From an uncultured Gemmatimonadota bacterium (GTDB taxonomy: Bacteria > Latescibacterota > UBA2968 > UBA8231): a stretch of DNA of 64,000 nt. The position numbers were made by a program, and so were the translations under genes. Location of the stretch: assembly GCA_903893785.1 (NCBI GenBank), contig CAITNQ010000180.1, forward strand, positions 1 to 64,000, written 5' to 3'. The notes beneath the pieces were generated by a model, which was not told the DNA's origin, searched no databases, and saw nothing but the letters and a program-made list of their open reading frames with translations. Position 1 is the first letter of the stretch. Each line of letters begins with the position of its first letter. Shown piece by piece: positions 26,764-35,241 of the stretch.

Positions 26764-27581
26764 GCCGGGAGGTGCGGATTGGCCCGGCCCGGCGATGGAA
26801 CGGCATTGCCTGGCAGGAAATGTGGGCGCGGCGCGAACTGGTCGCCGCCCTCGTGCGGCATGAGATCCAGATTCGCTACCAACAGACCGTGTTCGGTGTC
26901 CTGTGGGTGGTCGGACAACCCCTGGTTACCTCGGCCATCTTGAGCCTGCTGCTGACGCGCCTGACCGAGCCCCGCGGCGCCGGTGTTCCGTACCCCCTGT
27001 TCGTGTACGTGGCCATGGCGCCCTGGGCCTACATCAGCCACGGACTGACCAAGGGCTCCTACAGCTTTGTGTTCTATGCCGAGTTGGTGAACCGCGTCTA
27101 TCTTCCCCGGTTGCTGATCCCTGTGGCCGTCGTCCTGGCTGCTCTGGTGGACTTCGCGGTGACGCTGGCGGTATTGCCGTTCCTGATGGGGTACTATGGC
27201 CTGGCGCCATCGCTCTCGCTGGTGGCCTTGCCGCTGGTGGTGGCCCTGATGATCCTCACCGTCTTTGGCCTGGCCATCTGGCTGGCGGTCCTCAACGCGG
27301 AGTTCCGCGACATTTCCTACGCTCTCCCCTTCATGCTGCAGTTGGGGCTCTTCTGTTCGCCCATGTTCTATTCCAGCGACATCGTGCCGGTCCCCTGGCG
27401 CTGGCTGTACGCCCTTAACCCGGTGGCCGGCGTTGTCGAGGGCATGCGCTGGTGCGTGCTGCACGCGCAGCCGATCCCCTTGGGGCTGATGCTGGTCTCG
27501 ACGGTCTCGGCGCTGGCCATCACGATGGGTGGGCTATACCTGTTCCAGCGCCGCGAGCCCCACCTGGCCGACGTGATCTGA
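26760..27581 (+). CDS. ABC-2 type polysaccharide exporter permease (Wzm/TagG-like)
   Basis: A 273-residue membrane protein with six hydrophobic segments and an N-terminal amphipathic region (WARRELVAALVRHEIQIRYQ) typical of polysaccharide ABC-2 permeases, where RYxxxxLGxxW precedes the first helix (here RYQQTVFGVLW). The conserved FCSPMFY segment before the fifth helix and NPVAGVVEGMRW are also present. It forms the channel with the ATPase encoded next and would export an undecaprenyl- or lipid-linked glycan across the inner membrane. Confidence 0.9.
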   Translation: MSREVRIGPARRWNGIAWQEMWARRELVAALVRHEIQIRYQQTVFGVLWVVGQPLVTSAILSLLLTRLTEPRGAGVPYPLFVYVAMAPWAYISHGLTKGSYSFVFYAELVNRVYLPRLLIPVAVVLAALVDFAVTLAVLPFLMGYYGLAPSLSLVALPLVVALMILTVFGLAIWLAVLNAEFRDISYALPFMLQLGLFCSPMFYSSDIVPVPWRWLYALNPVAGVVEGMRWCVLHAQPIPLGLMLVSTVSALAITMGGLYLFQRREPHLADVI

Positions 27582-27582
27582 C

Positions 27583-28425
27583 ATGGGCACCCACGCGGGT
27601 CCAGCCGTTTCGGCACGCCATTTGCGTAAGTGCTTCCCGGCCGGACGACGACCGGCCCATGCCCTGCGGGCGGCGCTGGAACGGGCGGCCATGTCCGCAC
27701 TAAGGCGGTCAAAGCATGCCGTTCCGGCCGTAGCCGCGAACCTGCGCTACGCCGTGGATGATGTGTCCTTTGACCTGGCCCCGGGCGAGTGCGTGGCGCT
27801 GATCGGCCACAACGGCGCGGGCAAGTCCGTGCTCCTGCGCCTCCTGTCGCGCGTCACGCGCCCGACCAGTGGTGAGGCGTGGTTGCACGGTTCCGTCGGC
27901 TCCCTGCTCGATATCGGCGTGGGCTTCAACCGCGAACTGACCGGAAGGGGGAATGTGTTCCTCCAAGGAGCCGTATTGGGGATCAGGAGGAACGACCTGA
28001 AGGCGCGGTTCGATCAGCTCGTTGCTTTCTCCGGCATTGGCGACCTGATCGACCAACCGCTCAAAAACTACTCCTATGGCACCCAGGTCCGGTTGGCCTT
28101 TGCCATCGCCTCGCAACTGGAGCCGGAGATCCTGCTCATGGATGAGGTCCTCGCCGTGGCTGACGAGGAGTTCCTGCGTACCTGCATCGCCACGCTCACC
28201 GAGCGGAAACGGGCGGGGCACACGCTGATCATGGCGTCCCATGACATGGAGTTGCTGCAGCAGGTCTGCGACCGGGCCCTGTGGCTGGAGCGGGGGAGGT
28301 TGGTGGGCGACGGGCCCATGGACGAGATGGCGGCCCGCTATCGCGCGCATCTGCAAGACCTGCCCGCAGGATCCACTCGCCTCCCTGCACCGCCCCCTGC
28401 AGCTGATCCCACACCGGTGTCCTGA
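27583..28425 (+). CDS. Polysaccharide ABC exporter ATPase (Wzt/TagH-like)
   Basis: A 280-residue ATPase. Walker A is GHNGAGKS (75-82), the signature region is NYSYGTQVRLAF (162-173), Walker B ILLMDE (183-188) and the switch His is His220. The signature has Tyr-Gly-Thr where most have Ser-Gly-Met, a variant seen in this exporter group. A 25-residue insertion between the first strands (about 20-50) is typical of O-antigen/teichoic acid exporters. The carboxy-terminal tail is short (~40 residues) and Pro-rich, so there is no carbohydrate-binding domain of the kind found in Wzt proteins that recognise a terminal cap. Export coupled to a cap is therefore unlikely. One base separates the preceding stop from this start. 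Confidence 0.9.
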   Translation: MGTHAGPAVSARHLRKCFPAGRRPAHALRAALERAAMSALRRSKHAVPAVAANLRYAVDDVSFDLAPGECVALIGHNGAGKSVLLRLLSRVTRPTSGEAWLHGSVGSLLDIGVGFNRELTGRGNVFLQGAVLGIRRNDLKARFDQLVAFSGIGDLIDQPLKNYSYGTQVRLAFAIASQLEPEILLMDEVLAVADEEFLRTCIATLTERKRAGHTLIMASHDMELLQQVCDRALWLERGRLVGDGPMDEMAARYRAHLQDLPAGSTRLPAPPPAADPTPVS

Positions 28426-28549
28426 TGGCTCCGGGCGGCAATCCCAGTCCCCGGACCAAAGGGCACCGTGGAGGACGGTGGACGGTGTCAAGGGCGGCAG
28501 GATCCTGCCCAGTGCCGATCTGCCTCCACGGAATGGGCGGGGGTACCGC

Positions 28550-29515
28550 GTGACCCGGCCCCGGTTGCGCCCGGCGGCGAGGGAGCCCGATACCCCCGGC
28601 GACCGCGGGCTGGCGCTGACGATCATCATTCCGGTTCACGGCCGTCCGGGAGGGCTCGACGCGTGCCTGGAGAGCCTTGGCGGACAGGAATATCCGGCTG
28701 ACCGCTTCGAGGTCATCGTGGTGGACGATGGCAGCCCCTCACCGATCAGCGACGAACTCCTGAACCGCTTCCGCGGCCGACTGCAGGTCCGGGCGCTCCG
28801 ACAGGACCATGCCGGGCCGGCGGCGGCCCGTAACCTGGGGGCTCGCCATGCCCGCGGCGAGAACCTGGCGTTCCTCGACAGTGACTGTCTGCCCCGAGCC
28901 GGATGGCTGGCCGCGTTGACTGAGCGGCTGTCGTCAACCCCCGGCTGCGCCGTAGCGGGCATGGTTGAGCCAGGTTGCCCCCAGAACCTTCTGGCGGCGA
29001 CCACCGACGCCATCACCCGTGATGTACTGGAGTTCTACAATGCGGACCCGGAGCATGGGTCTCTTGCCGTCAGCGGCAACGTAGCCGTCTCCGCCGCGGG
29101 GTTCCGCGCGGCCGGCGGTTTTGACGAGACCTTCCGCTACTCCGAGGACCGGGAGTTCTCCAACCGCTGGCTCGCCCAAGGGCGAAGGCTTCTGTTCGCC
29201 GACACCGCCCGGGTGCGGCACGTCCATCCGGTGACGCTGAGGGGTTTCTGGCGGCGTCATTGCCAGTATGGCCGGGGAGCCTGGCGGTACCACCGGCTGT
29301 GCGCCCAGCGCGGTACGGCCGTCACTGGCCGCGCCTTCCTGAGCGCCAACGGGGCACTGCTGGGACGCCCCTTCGCCCGGGCGGGTGACCCTCGCAGCGT
29401 GGCGATCGCCCTCCTGACGGTGTTGTCACAGGTGGCCAGTGGCTTGGGTTTGGTGGCAGAGGCCCTGAGCGTCAGCGTGCCGCAGCTGTTCCGGGGGCAG
29501 GATGCCCGGCCCTGA
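28550..29515 (+). CDS. GT2-family glycosyltransferase
   Basis: A 321-residue family 2 glycosyltransferase. Motifs: LTIIIPVHGRPGGLDACLESL, VIVVDDGSPSP, GPAAARNLGARHA, and the metal-binding FLDSDCLP at about 109-115; GGFDETFRYSEDREFSNR supplies the ED motif. The GTG at 28550 follows a GGGCGGGGG run. An alternative GTG at 28478 follows GGAGG, so about 24 more residues are possible. The gap of 124 bases after the ATPase is the largest in the operon. The stop overlaps the next gene by 14 bases. Confidence 0.85.
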   Translation: MTRPRLRPAAREPDTPGDRGLALTIIIPVHGRPGGLDACLESLGGQEYPADRFEVIVVDDGSPSPISDELLNRFRGRLQVRALRQDHAGPAAARNLGARHARGENLAFLDSDCLPRAGWLAALTERLSSTPGCAVAGMVEPGCPQNLLAATTDAITRDVLEFYNADPEHGSLAVSGNVAVSAAGFRAAGGFDETFRYSEDREFSNRWLAQGRRLLFADTARVRHVHPVTLRGFWRRHCQYGRGAWRYHRLCAQRGTAVTGRAFLSANGALLGRPFARAGDPRSVAIALLTVLSQVASGLGLVAEALSVSVPQLFRGQDARP

Positions 29516-30734
29516 GGCGCGACCGGTGATCTTGTGGGTCACCTACGGCATGCCGTACCCACCGAACTGCGGCGCCGGCCAGAGGGACTACGCGCTGATC
29601 ACGAGAGTGTCGCGGTCGTTCGACATCAAGCTGCTCTGTCTCGTGCAGCAGGACGCGACGCCCGCCAGCGTGAACCACATGCGGCGGTGGTGCCGAACAG
29701 TGGAATGGGTGGTTCTGCCCCCTCGGACACCCATGGCCAAGCTCCGGACAGCCCTGAACCAGCGGCGTCGGGGCCGCCCCCTGGCGTTCTGTGAGTATTA
29801 CTCGGCCGAGCTAGCCGCCCATCTGCGCCGGACGGTTGCCGGCGGCGGCATTGATTTGGTCCAGGTGGAGCACTCGCTCTTCGCGCCGTATCTGGATTTC
29901 CTGGAGCCGCTCGCGTCAACGAAAACCGTCCTCTCGTTCCACAACCTGGCGCGACGGCAGTACCGGAGCATGCTGGGCATGGGGGGAGGCTGGCTTCAAC
30001 GGGCCAGCGACGTCCTGAAGATCCTGTTGACGCTTCATTGGGAAGCCCGTTACGCCGCCCGTTTCGACCACTGCCTGGCCGTCTCGCCCGTGGAGCTTGA
30101 CTGGCTGCATCGCGAAGATCCGCGCATCCGCCTCGGGTTGGTCCCCAACGGGGTAGACGTTGAGGAGCACCGCCCGCTCCCTGCGCCGGACCACGGCACT
30201 GAGCTGCTGTTTGTCGGCAACCTCGCGTACCGGCCCAATGTGGACGCGGTAGTGCACTTCTGCCACGACATCCTCCCGGAAGTCCAGCGCCAGATGCCTC
30301 AGGTCGAACTGATGATTGTGGGCCGCACGCCGCCGCCCATGGTCGTCGACCTGCAGCGCCGGCCCGGCGTCACGGTGTACGGGACGATTCCCGATGTTCT
30401 GCCCTTCTATCGCCGTTGCCTGGCCACGGTCGTGCCGTTACGGGCCGGCGGCGGGACGCGCCTGAAGATCCTGGAGTCCATGGCTCTGGGCCGTCCGGTC
30501 ATCACCACGCCCATGGGTTGTGAAGGACTGCAGGTGGAATCCGGACGACACCTCCTCGTCGCGGGCAACGCGGGCGAGTTCGCCGCCCAGACGGTGCGGG
30601 CCATGAGCGACCGCTCGCTACGCGAGCACCTGACCGGTCAAGCCCGCCGTCTGGTTGAGGAGGTGTATGACTGGAACGCGATCGCCCGCGAGCTGGTAGG
30701 ACAATACCGCCAGCTACTGGGATTGGCGCCATGA
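29502..30734 (+). CDS. GT4-type glycosyltransferase
   Basis: A 410-residue GT-B fold glycosyltransferase. The N-terminal domain begins ILWVTYGMPYPPNCGAGQRDY, the typical glycine-rich acceptor loop. The C-terminal domain has ELLFVGNLAYRPNVDAV and the nucleotide-sugar signature RAGGGTRLKILESMALGRPVI (about 314-334), with two acidic or equivalent positions. It is very close to the group annotated as sugar transferases of the PEP-CTERM/Wsaf type. It starts inside the preceding gene and its stop overlaps the next start (ATGA). Confidence 0.88.
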   Translation: MPGPEARPVILWVTYGMPYPPNCGAGQRDYALITRVSRSFDIKLLCLVQQDATPASVNHMRRWCRTVEWVVLPPRTPMAKLRTALNQRRRGRPLAFCEYYSAELAAHLRRTVAGGGIDLVQVEHSLFAPYLDFLEPLASTKTVLSFHNLARRQYRSMLGMGGGWLQRASDVLKILLTLHWEARYAARFDHCLAVSPVELDWLHREDPRIRLGLVPNGVDVEEHRPLPAPDHGTELLFVGNLAYRPNVDAVVHFCHDILPEVQRQMPQVELMIVGRTPPPMVVDLQRRPGVTVYGTIPDVLPFYRRCLATVVPLRAGGGTRLKILESMALGRPVITTPMGCEGLQVESGRHLLVAGNAGEFAAQTVRAMSDRSLREHLTGQARRLVEEVYDWNAIARELVGQYRQLLGLAP

Positions 30735-31921
30735 GCGCCCCGAGCCGGGGCCCTGCCGGTCGGCAACGGGTCCTGTTCTTGCAGCCGGAACTGGGTCGCC
30801 CCGCCGGTGGGTACGCGGTGGCGGCGTGGATGCTGGAGGCGCTGAAGGGAGAGTATGACGTTACCTTGCTGTCTTGGCGCCCAGTGGACCTCAACGCCGT
30901 CAACCGCCTGTTCGGGACGCGTCTTCGCAATGGCGAGATCACCGTCCGCACCGTCCCGGGGACCCTCCGCCGGGTCGTCGATGGGCTGCTGGACGATGAA
31001 TGGCGCTTTTACGGCTACTGCATCCTGATGCGCTGGTGCCGCTGGCTGCGGCGCCCCGATGACATCCTCGTGTCGGCCAGCAACGAGACCGACTTCGGTG
31101 CGCCGGGAGTCCAGTATGTGCATTTCCCCTACCAGTGCCGGAACTGGACCAGCCAGCAGGCGCCCTGGTTCATGCGGCTGGCAGCACGGGTGCGGCCGTG
31201 GCGGCTCATTTCGGGTTTTTCTTTCCCGGCCATGGCCGGCAATACCACCCTGGTGAATTCCAACTGGACTGCCGCCAGAGTCAGGGAGGCGTACGGCATC
31301 GAGTGCCAGACGGTGTACCCACCGGTCTGGGGTCCGTTCGTCGACACGCCCTGGCCATCGAGAGAAGCAGGCTTTGTCAGTATCGGTCGGCTGTCCGAGG
31401 AGAAGCGTTTTGAGGTCGTGATCAATGTGCTGAAGATGGTCCGGACCCAGTTCCCTGAGGTTCATCTTCATATCGTCGGGTTCTCTGACGCCTATACGAA
31501 AGAGTACTGTAATAACCTCAGGCAGACGGTTCGGGAGAACGCCGCGTGGGTCTCTTTGGAGGAGAACCTGGACCGTCAGCAACTCCACGACATCGTCGGC
31601 CGACATCGGTACGGGATACATGGCATGCCTAACGAGCACTTCGGCATTGCGGTGGCCGAAATGGTTGCCGCGGGCTGCGTCGTGTTCGTTCCCGACAGTG
31701 GCGGGCAGGTGGAGATCGTGGGGCCGGATCCGCGCCTGCGCTATCGCGGTGACGTGGAAGCGCGTGACCGGATCCTTGACGTGCTGGCCAACCGCGGTAC
31801 CCAAACGGCACTGCGCCAGCTGTTGGCGGCGCGCAAAGACCTGTTCACCGCCGAGCGGTTCATGGCGCACATACGCGACGTCGTGCGGGATCACGCCCAG
31901 GCGGTGGGCCATGTCCGTTGA
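30731..31921 (+). CDS. GT4-type glycosyltransferase (Alg11-like)
   Basis: A 396-residue GT-B protein. Segments such as VQYVHFPYQCRNW, NTTLVNSNWTAARV, VYPPVWGPF, GFVSIGRLSEEKRFE and MPNEHFGIAVAEMVAAGCVVF resemble Alg11-type mannosyltransferases and bacterial GT4 relatives. The last contains the E-x7-E pattern that binds the nucleotide sugar. It probably adds a hexose from a GDP- or UDP-sugar. Coupled to both neighbours by overlaps of 4 and 11 bases. Confidence 0.87.
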   Translation: MSAPSRGPAGRQRVLFLQPELGRPAGGYAVAAWMLEALKGEYDVTLLSWRPVDLNAVNRLFGTRLRNGEITVRTVPGTLRRVVDGLLDDEWRFYGYCILMRWCRWLRRPDDILVSASNETDFGAPGVQYVHFPYQCRNWTSQQAPWFMRLAARVRPWRLISGFSFPAMAGNTTLVNSNWTAARVREAYGIECQTVYPPVWGPFVDTPWPSREAGFVSIGRLSEEKRFEVVINVLKMVRTQFPEVHLHIVGFSDAYTKEYCNNLRQTVRENAAWVSLEENLDRQQLHDIVGRHRYGIHGMPNEHFGIAVAEMVAAGCVVFVPDSGGQVEIVGPDPRLRYRGDVEARDRILDVLANRGTQTALRQLLAARKDLFTAERFMAHIRDVVRDHAQAVGHVR

Positions 31922-33014
31922 TGTGGTGGTGTATTGCAGCTCACTGGAGCGCAGATGCGGGGTGGGAGCGTACGCAGCGCGACACGCGGCTGCGGAAGGG
32001 GTGTCCAGCATCAGCAATCTGGGCCAGTTGGGCCACCGGCGGCCAACCCACCTGCACGTGCATCACGAGTTTGGCATCATGCCACTTGGGGAGCTCAAGA
32101 GCGTCATCGGGTACTGTCGCCGTAACCGTGCGGCGCTCCACGTGACCCTCCACAGCGTGTACGCAGTCCCGGAGCCACTGCATCTGTGGCCGATCAGGAA
32201 GGTGGCCGGGATCGCCGACCGTTTGCGTGCGCGCGTGGGGCCGCGGTTGGGGGTGCAGGTGACGGCGCCCGATCGCCCGCCCCCCGACTTCCTGAACGGC
32301 TGGACCTGGTTCAACCGGACGGGCCTTTTGCAGGCCCGGCGAATCGTGGTGGCCACCCGTCTGATCCTCCGGGGAGCCGACCTGATCGTGGCCACCACGC
32401 AGGCAGCCGGACAGGCTGTAACCCGGATGGGAGGTCGGCAGGTTACCGTCATCCCGCTGGGGTGCACCCAGTACCCGACCAGCGACCACCGCTTCTCGCG
32501 CGAAGACGGCAAACTGCACGTGGGGTTCTTCGGGCACTTGGCGCGCTACAAGCGCCTGCTGGACATCATCGCGGCCTGCGACCGCCTCGACGACGTGGTC
32601 CTGCACGCGTTCACCACGGTCAACGACATCTGGCCCGAGGCGCGCTATCTCGCCGACATCACCGCATGCGCGTCCAGTCGACCGTGGCTGCGCCTGGACC
32701 TGGAGTACCACCCGCTGGAACGGATCGTGTGGTACCTTTCCCAGTGTGATGTGAACGTGTGGTACCAGGAGCCGTCGGACATCATGTATGCCAGCAGCAG
32801 TATCGGCGAGTACCTGGCCGCGCAGCGGCCGGTTGTCGCCGCCGACACCGCGGTAACGCGGGATCTGACGGGGATTGTCCAACGGGTTGATCCCTACGAT
32901 ACCGCCGCCCTCGCCGACGCGATCAGGAACGGACAGCACCAGGACACGTCCGGCATGCGGGTGTATCTGGAGCGGCATGCCATGCAGAAACTGAACCTGT
33001 ACCGGAAGGTCTGA
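31911..33014 (+). CDS. Glycosyltransferase-like protein, last gene of the operon
   Basis: A 367-residue protein of GT-B type. The N-terminus SVDVVVYCSSLERRCGVGAYA is a variant of the acceptor loop. LHVHHEFGIM is a typical strand-loop, GKLHVGFFGHLARYKRLLDII starts the second domain, and YASSSIGEYLAAQRPVVAADT (about 292-312) replaces the usual E-x7-E signature with S-x3-E, so nucleotide binding is less orthodox. The ATG at 31911 lies 11 bases inside the upstream gene. Similar proteins are called glycosyltransferase family 1 in many surveys. Confidence 0.75.
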   Translation: MSVDVVVYCSSLERRCGVGAYAARHAAAEGVSSISNLGQLGHRRPTHLHVHHEFGIMPLGELKSVIGYCRRNRAALHVTLHSVYAVPEPLHLWPIRKVAGIADRLRARVGPRLGVQVTAPDRPPPDFLNGWTWFNRTGLLQARRIVVATRLILRGADLIVATTQAAGQAVTRMGGRQVTVIPLGCTQYPTSDHRFSREDGKLHVGFFGHLARYKRLLDIIAACDRLDDVVLHAFTTVNDIWPEARYLADITACASSRPWLRLDLEYHPLERIVWYLSQCDVNVWYQEPSDIMYASSSIGEYLAAQRPVVAADTAVTRDLTGIVQRVDPYDTAALADAIRNGQHQDTSGMRVYLERHAMQKLNLYRKV

Positions 33015-33052
33015 GGGGACGCGGCTGGCGGCCTGATCTGCCACGCGGCGGT

Positions 33053-33274
33053 TTGGTGCACGACTGCGCCGCATCGGTCCACCTCCCTGACCCGACCGAC
33101 GCTCGCCTCCTGGGCGTGCAGGTCGAGGAGATCGAGTTGGCCCCCGCGGGCCGCTTGGCGCCCCGGTCGCTGGCCGGGCTCGGGCGGGTCCGTGCCGAAC
33201 TGGCGGCCCTGGCGGGCACGCCCGACGGCGACCGGCGGATGGCGCACCTGCTGGCCCGGCTGCCGGCGGAGTGA
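33053..33274 (+). CDS. Short hypothetical frame, possibly a decayed gene end
   Basis: A 73-residue frame with a TTG start and strong GC-rich third positions. The sequence (LLGVQVEEIELAPAGRLAPRSL followed by LGRVRAELAALAG) reads like the helical C-terminal end of a larger protein. The frame is open upstream into the preceding gene. No ribosome-binding site is clear. It may be a real small gene, a 3' remnant, or chance. Confidence 0.3.
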   Translation: MVHDCAASVHLPDPTDARLLGVQVEEIELAPAGRLAPRSLAGLGRVRAELAALAGTPDGDRRMAHLLARLPAE

Positions 33275-33384
33275 CCGGCCTGGCCCGCGCGAGGCGGTGC
33301 CCGTAACGCGCGGACCGCACCGCCCCTCGGCCCGGCCCCGCCGGCGTCGGGCTCAGGTGAGGTGACCGCCGCGGAGGTCAGGGT

Positions 33385-33570
33385 TCAGGCGGGGTGGCGG
33401 TCGGTGGACAGCGGCCCCAGGTGCAGGCGGCCGGTGGCTGGCGCGGGCATGGGTTGCCCGGGCCCGGGGTGGGCCTGCTGTTTTTCAGACCACGTTTCGG
33501 CCCACGCCCAGAAATCCGGGTCCTTCTCCGCTGCCAGCACGGCGATCTTCAGGGCGCGCGGTGACATCAT
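33385..33570 (-). CDS. Short hypothetical protein downstream of the isomerase-like gene
   Basis: A 61-residue frame starting 25 bases after the isomerase-like stop on the same strand. The first half is amphipathic (LKIAVLAAEKDPDFWAWAETW) and the second half Pro-rich. No good ribosome-binding site and no known family. Included because position and composition allow a small co-transcribed gene. Confidence 0.3.
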   Translation of the reverse strand: MMSPRALKIAVLAAEKDPDFWAWAETWSEKQQAHPGPGQPMPAPATGRLHLGPLSTDRHPA

Positions 33571-33595
33571 CGGGCCCGACCGGGCACGCGCCCGC

Positions 33596-34432
33596 CTAGC
33601 CGGTCAGAGCGTCCTCCAGGATCTCCTTGAGTCGGGCCGTCTCGCGCCTGACGTCCCAGCCGGCGTCCAGGACGGCCTGGCTGCTGACGAATTCAACGCA
33701 GATCGTGCCGTCGTACCCGTCGTCGCGCAGGCGGCGTACGAGGCGATGGAAATCGATCATCCCTTCGTCCGGTCGGGCCTGGAAGGAGCCGGGGGCCGAC
33801 TGCTTGGCGTGCACGTGCCGAGCCCGAGGGTGGAGGGGCTCGATCGCATCCGGGCCCAGACCCAGTTGCACCTGGTGCGCATAGTCTAGTGTCAGTCCCA
33901 GACCGGGCACGGCATCCAGGAGCCGTTGGGCGTCGGCAGGCCATTGGGCGATGGACCCGACACAGGGCTCGACATTGCACTGTAGACCGAACTGGGTGGC
34001 CACTGCTACCATGGCGGTAAGTTCGCTTACGGAAAGGTCGAACGCCTGGACGGGCGTTTGGCCCTCGTCGACGTGCACATGGCCCGGGATGAGCATGACG
34101 CTGCGGAAACCGGCCTGGTGGGCGAAGGTGGCGATGCCGGCAAACATGCGCCGAGTCCAGGCGCGCACCTGCGGGTCCGGGTGGTTCACCGGCTTGCCGA
34201 AATGCATGACGAAGAGCTCCGATACCTCGAGTCCGTGCTCACCCATGACGCGCCGTACCCGTTCCGCCTCGCCCGTTGGGTTCTCGGCCGCGCGCTGCGG
34301 CAGGACCTGATGGTAACCGGCCCAGCCGGCGCCGACGTCGGCCCGCGAGAAACCCAGGTCGCGCAGCACTGCGGCTGACTCCTCCAGGGTGAGATCGCCA
34401 AAACTGAAGGTGGCGCCGGCCAGACCGATCAT
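33596..34432 (-). CDS. Sugar phosphate isomerase/epimerase-like TIM barrel protein
   Basis: A 278-residue protein of the xylose isomerase-like TIM barrel family. Diagnostic segments are LEESAAVLRDLGFSRADVG, GLQCNVEPCVGS (metal-binding Glu), LGLTLDYAHQVQ (Asp/His), HPRARHVHAKQS (His-x-His) and GTICVEFVSS (final Glu). These acids and histidines give a complete divalent-metal site. Likely reactions are isomerisation or epimerisation of a free or phosphorylated sugar or inositol derivative. The ATG at 34432 is chosen by family length; the frame extends upstream through non-coding-like sequence. It is likely monocistronic or followed by a small frame. Confidence 0.82.
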   Translation of the reverse strand: MIGLAGATFSFGDLTLEESAAVLRDLGFSRADVGAGWAGYHQVLPQRAAENPTGEAERVRRVMGEHGLEVSELFVMHFGKPVNHPDPQVRAWTRRMFAGIATFAHQAGFRSVMLIPGHVHVDEGQTPVQAFDLSVSELTAMVAVATQFGLQCNVEPCVGSIAQWPADAQRLLDAVPGLGLTLDYAHQVQLGLGPDAIEPLHPRARHVHAKQSAPGSFQARPDEGMIDFHRLVRRLRDDGYDGTICVEFVSSQAVLDAGWDVRRETARLKEILEDALTG

Positions 34433-35241
34433 CTCTTGCCGCCTTTCGCGCGGGGGAACCGCGATGCATGCACTCCCTGGGTCGCCGATTGCAGGGGTTG
34501 GTAAGGGGGCTCCCGGCCGCGCCACGGCTGTCGCCACGGCGATCAGGCGCCCCTCAGCCGCGGCCGTCGGCATGCCGTTTCTGCGCCCCACCCCATAGAC
34601 AGCAGCAGGCGTTGCGTTCGCCACCTACTGGCGAATATGCGTAAATGTACCGCGGCCGAGTATGGCAGCCGACCGCCCGCGCGCTGGCGCGGTGAACGTG
34701 ACTGAGTCGGCGTAGTCGCAACGGTGTCGGGCGACGTTCGGGTGAAGCACTGGCGCCACCGACGCAGACGGGGGTGATGGCAGTGACAGACAAGGGCCCG
34801 GCCGCGGGGACCAGGTCGGGCTGGTGGAGGTATCTCTCAGTCTCCGGGCTGTCATTCCAGCGTACGCGGTTGACTACCAGGCGGCATGACCCTGCCGCAG
34901 CACTCGGGCGACGAGCCCCGAGACCTGGCCGCGGGTGACGGGATGCGCCGGGGGCGGCGCGTGCCCGACGGGAGTCATTTCCCTGGGGTAGCCCGAGCGT
35001 TCGCCGGAGCGAGACTCGCTGGCCTCGTCGAGTCGGTCCCGGTGGAGCTTGCCGTCCTCGCGCCCTTGGTTTAGCTCTTGTGGGGCCGCCGGAGGGCCTT
35101 CGTCGGGCCGCGTTGAACGGCCCGGGCGCACGGGCCCTGCACTGCCTTGCTCAGCCTTCGCCGAGCGGCTGTGGACCGGTCGCGCGGGGCGGCCGTAAGG
35201 GCGCAGCGACGCATTCCATCCGGGATGGCCACGGGGGACTG
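34433..35241. other. Long divergent gap between isomerase-like gene and dehydratase paralogues
   Basis: 809 bases with no convincing gene. It holds an operator-like inverted repeat at 34617-34635 beside an AT-rich patch (34634-34651). Otherwise GC-rich without recognisable coding content. Confidence 0.5.
34617..34635. promoter_or_regulatory. Operator-like inverted repeat TTCGCCA-N5-TGGCGAA
   Basis: Two perfect 7-base arms separated by 5 bases, next to an AT-rich patch and about 185 bases upstream of the isomerase-like gene. The size fits a dimeric repressor site (LacI- or GntR-like). No regulator gene is adjacent, so the binding protein is unknown. Confidence 0.4.

Larger units (their letters stand above)
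33015..33595. other. Gap between the polysaccharide operon and the isomerase-like gene
   Basis: 581 bases that contain only the two weak short frames. Around 33325-33352 the sequence CCCGGCC-CGCCGGCGTCGGG resembles part of the intergenic repeat described at 16634 and 19931, but the match is too short to call. Confidence 0.45.
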
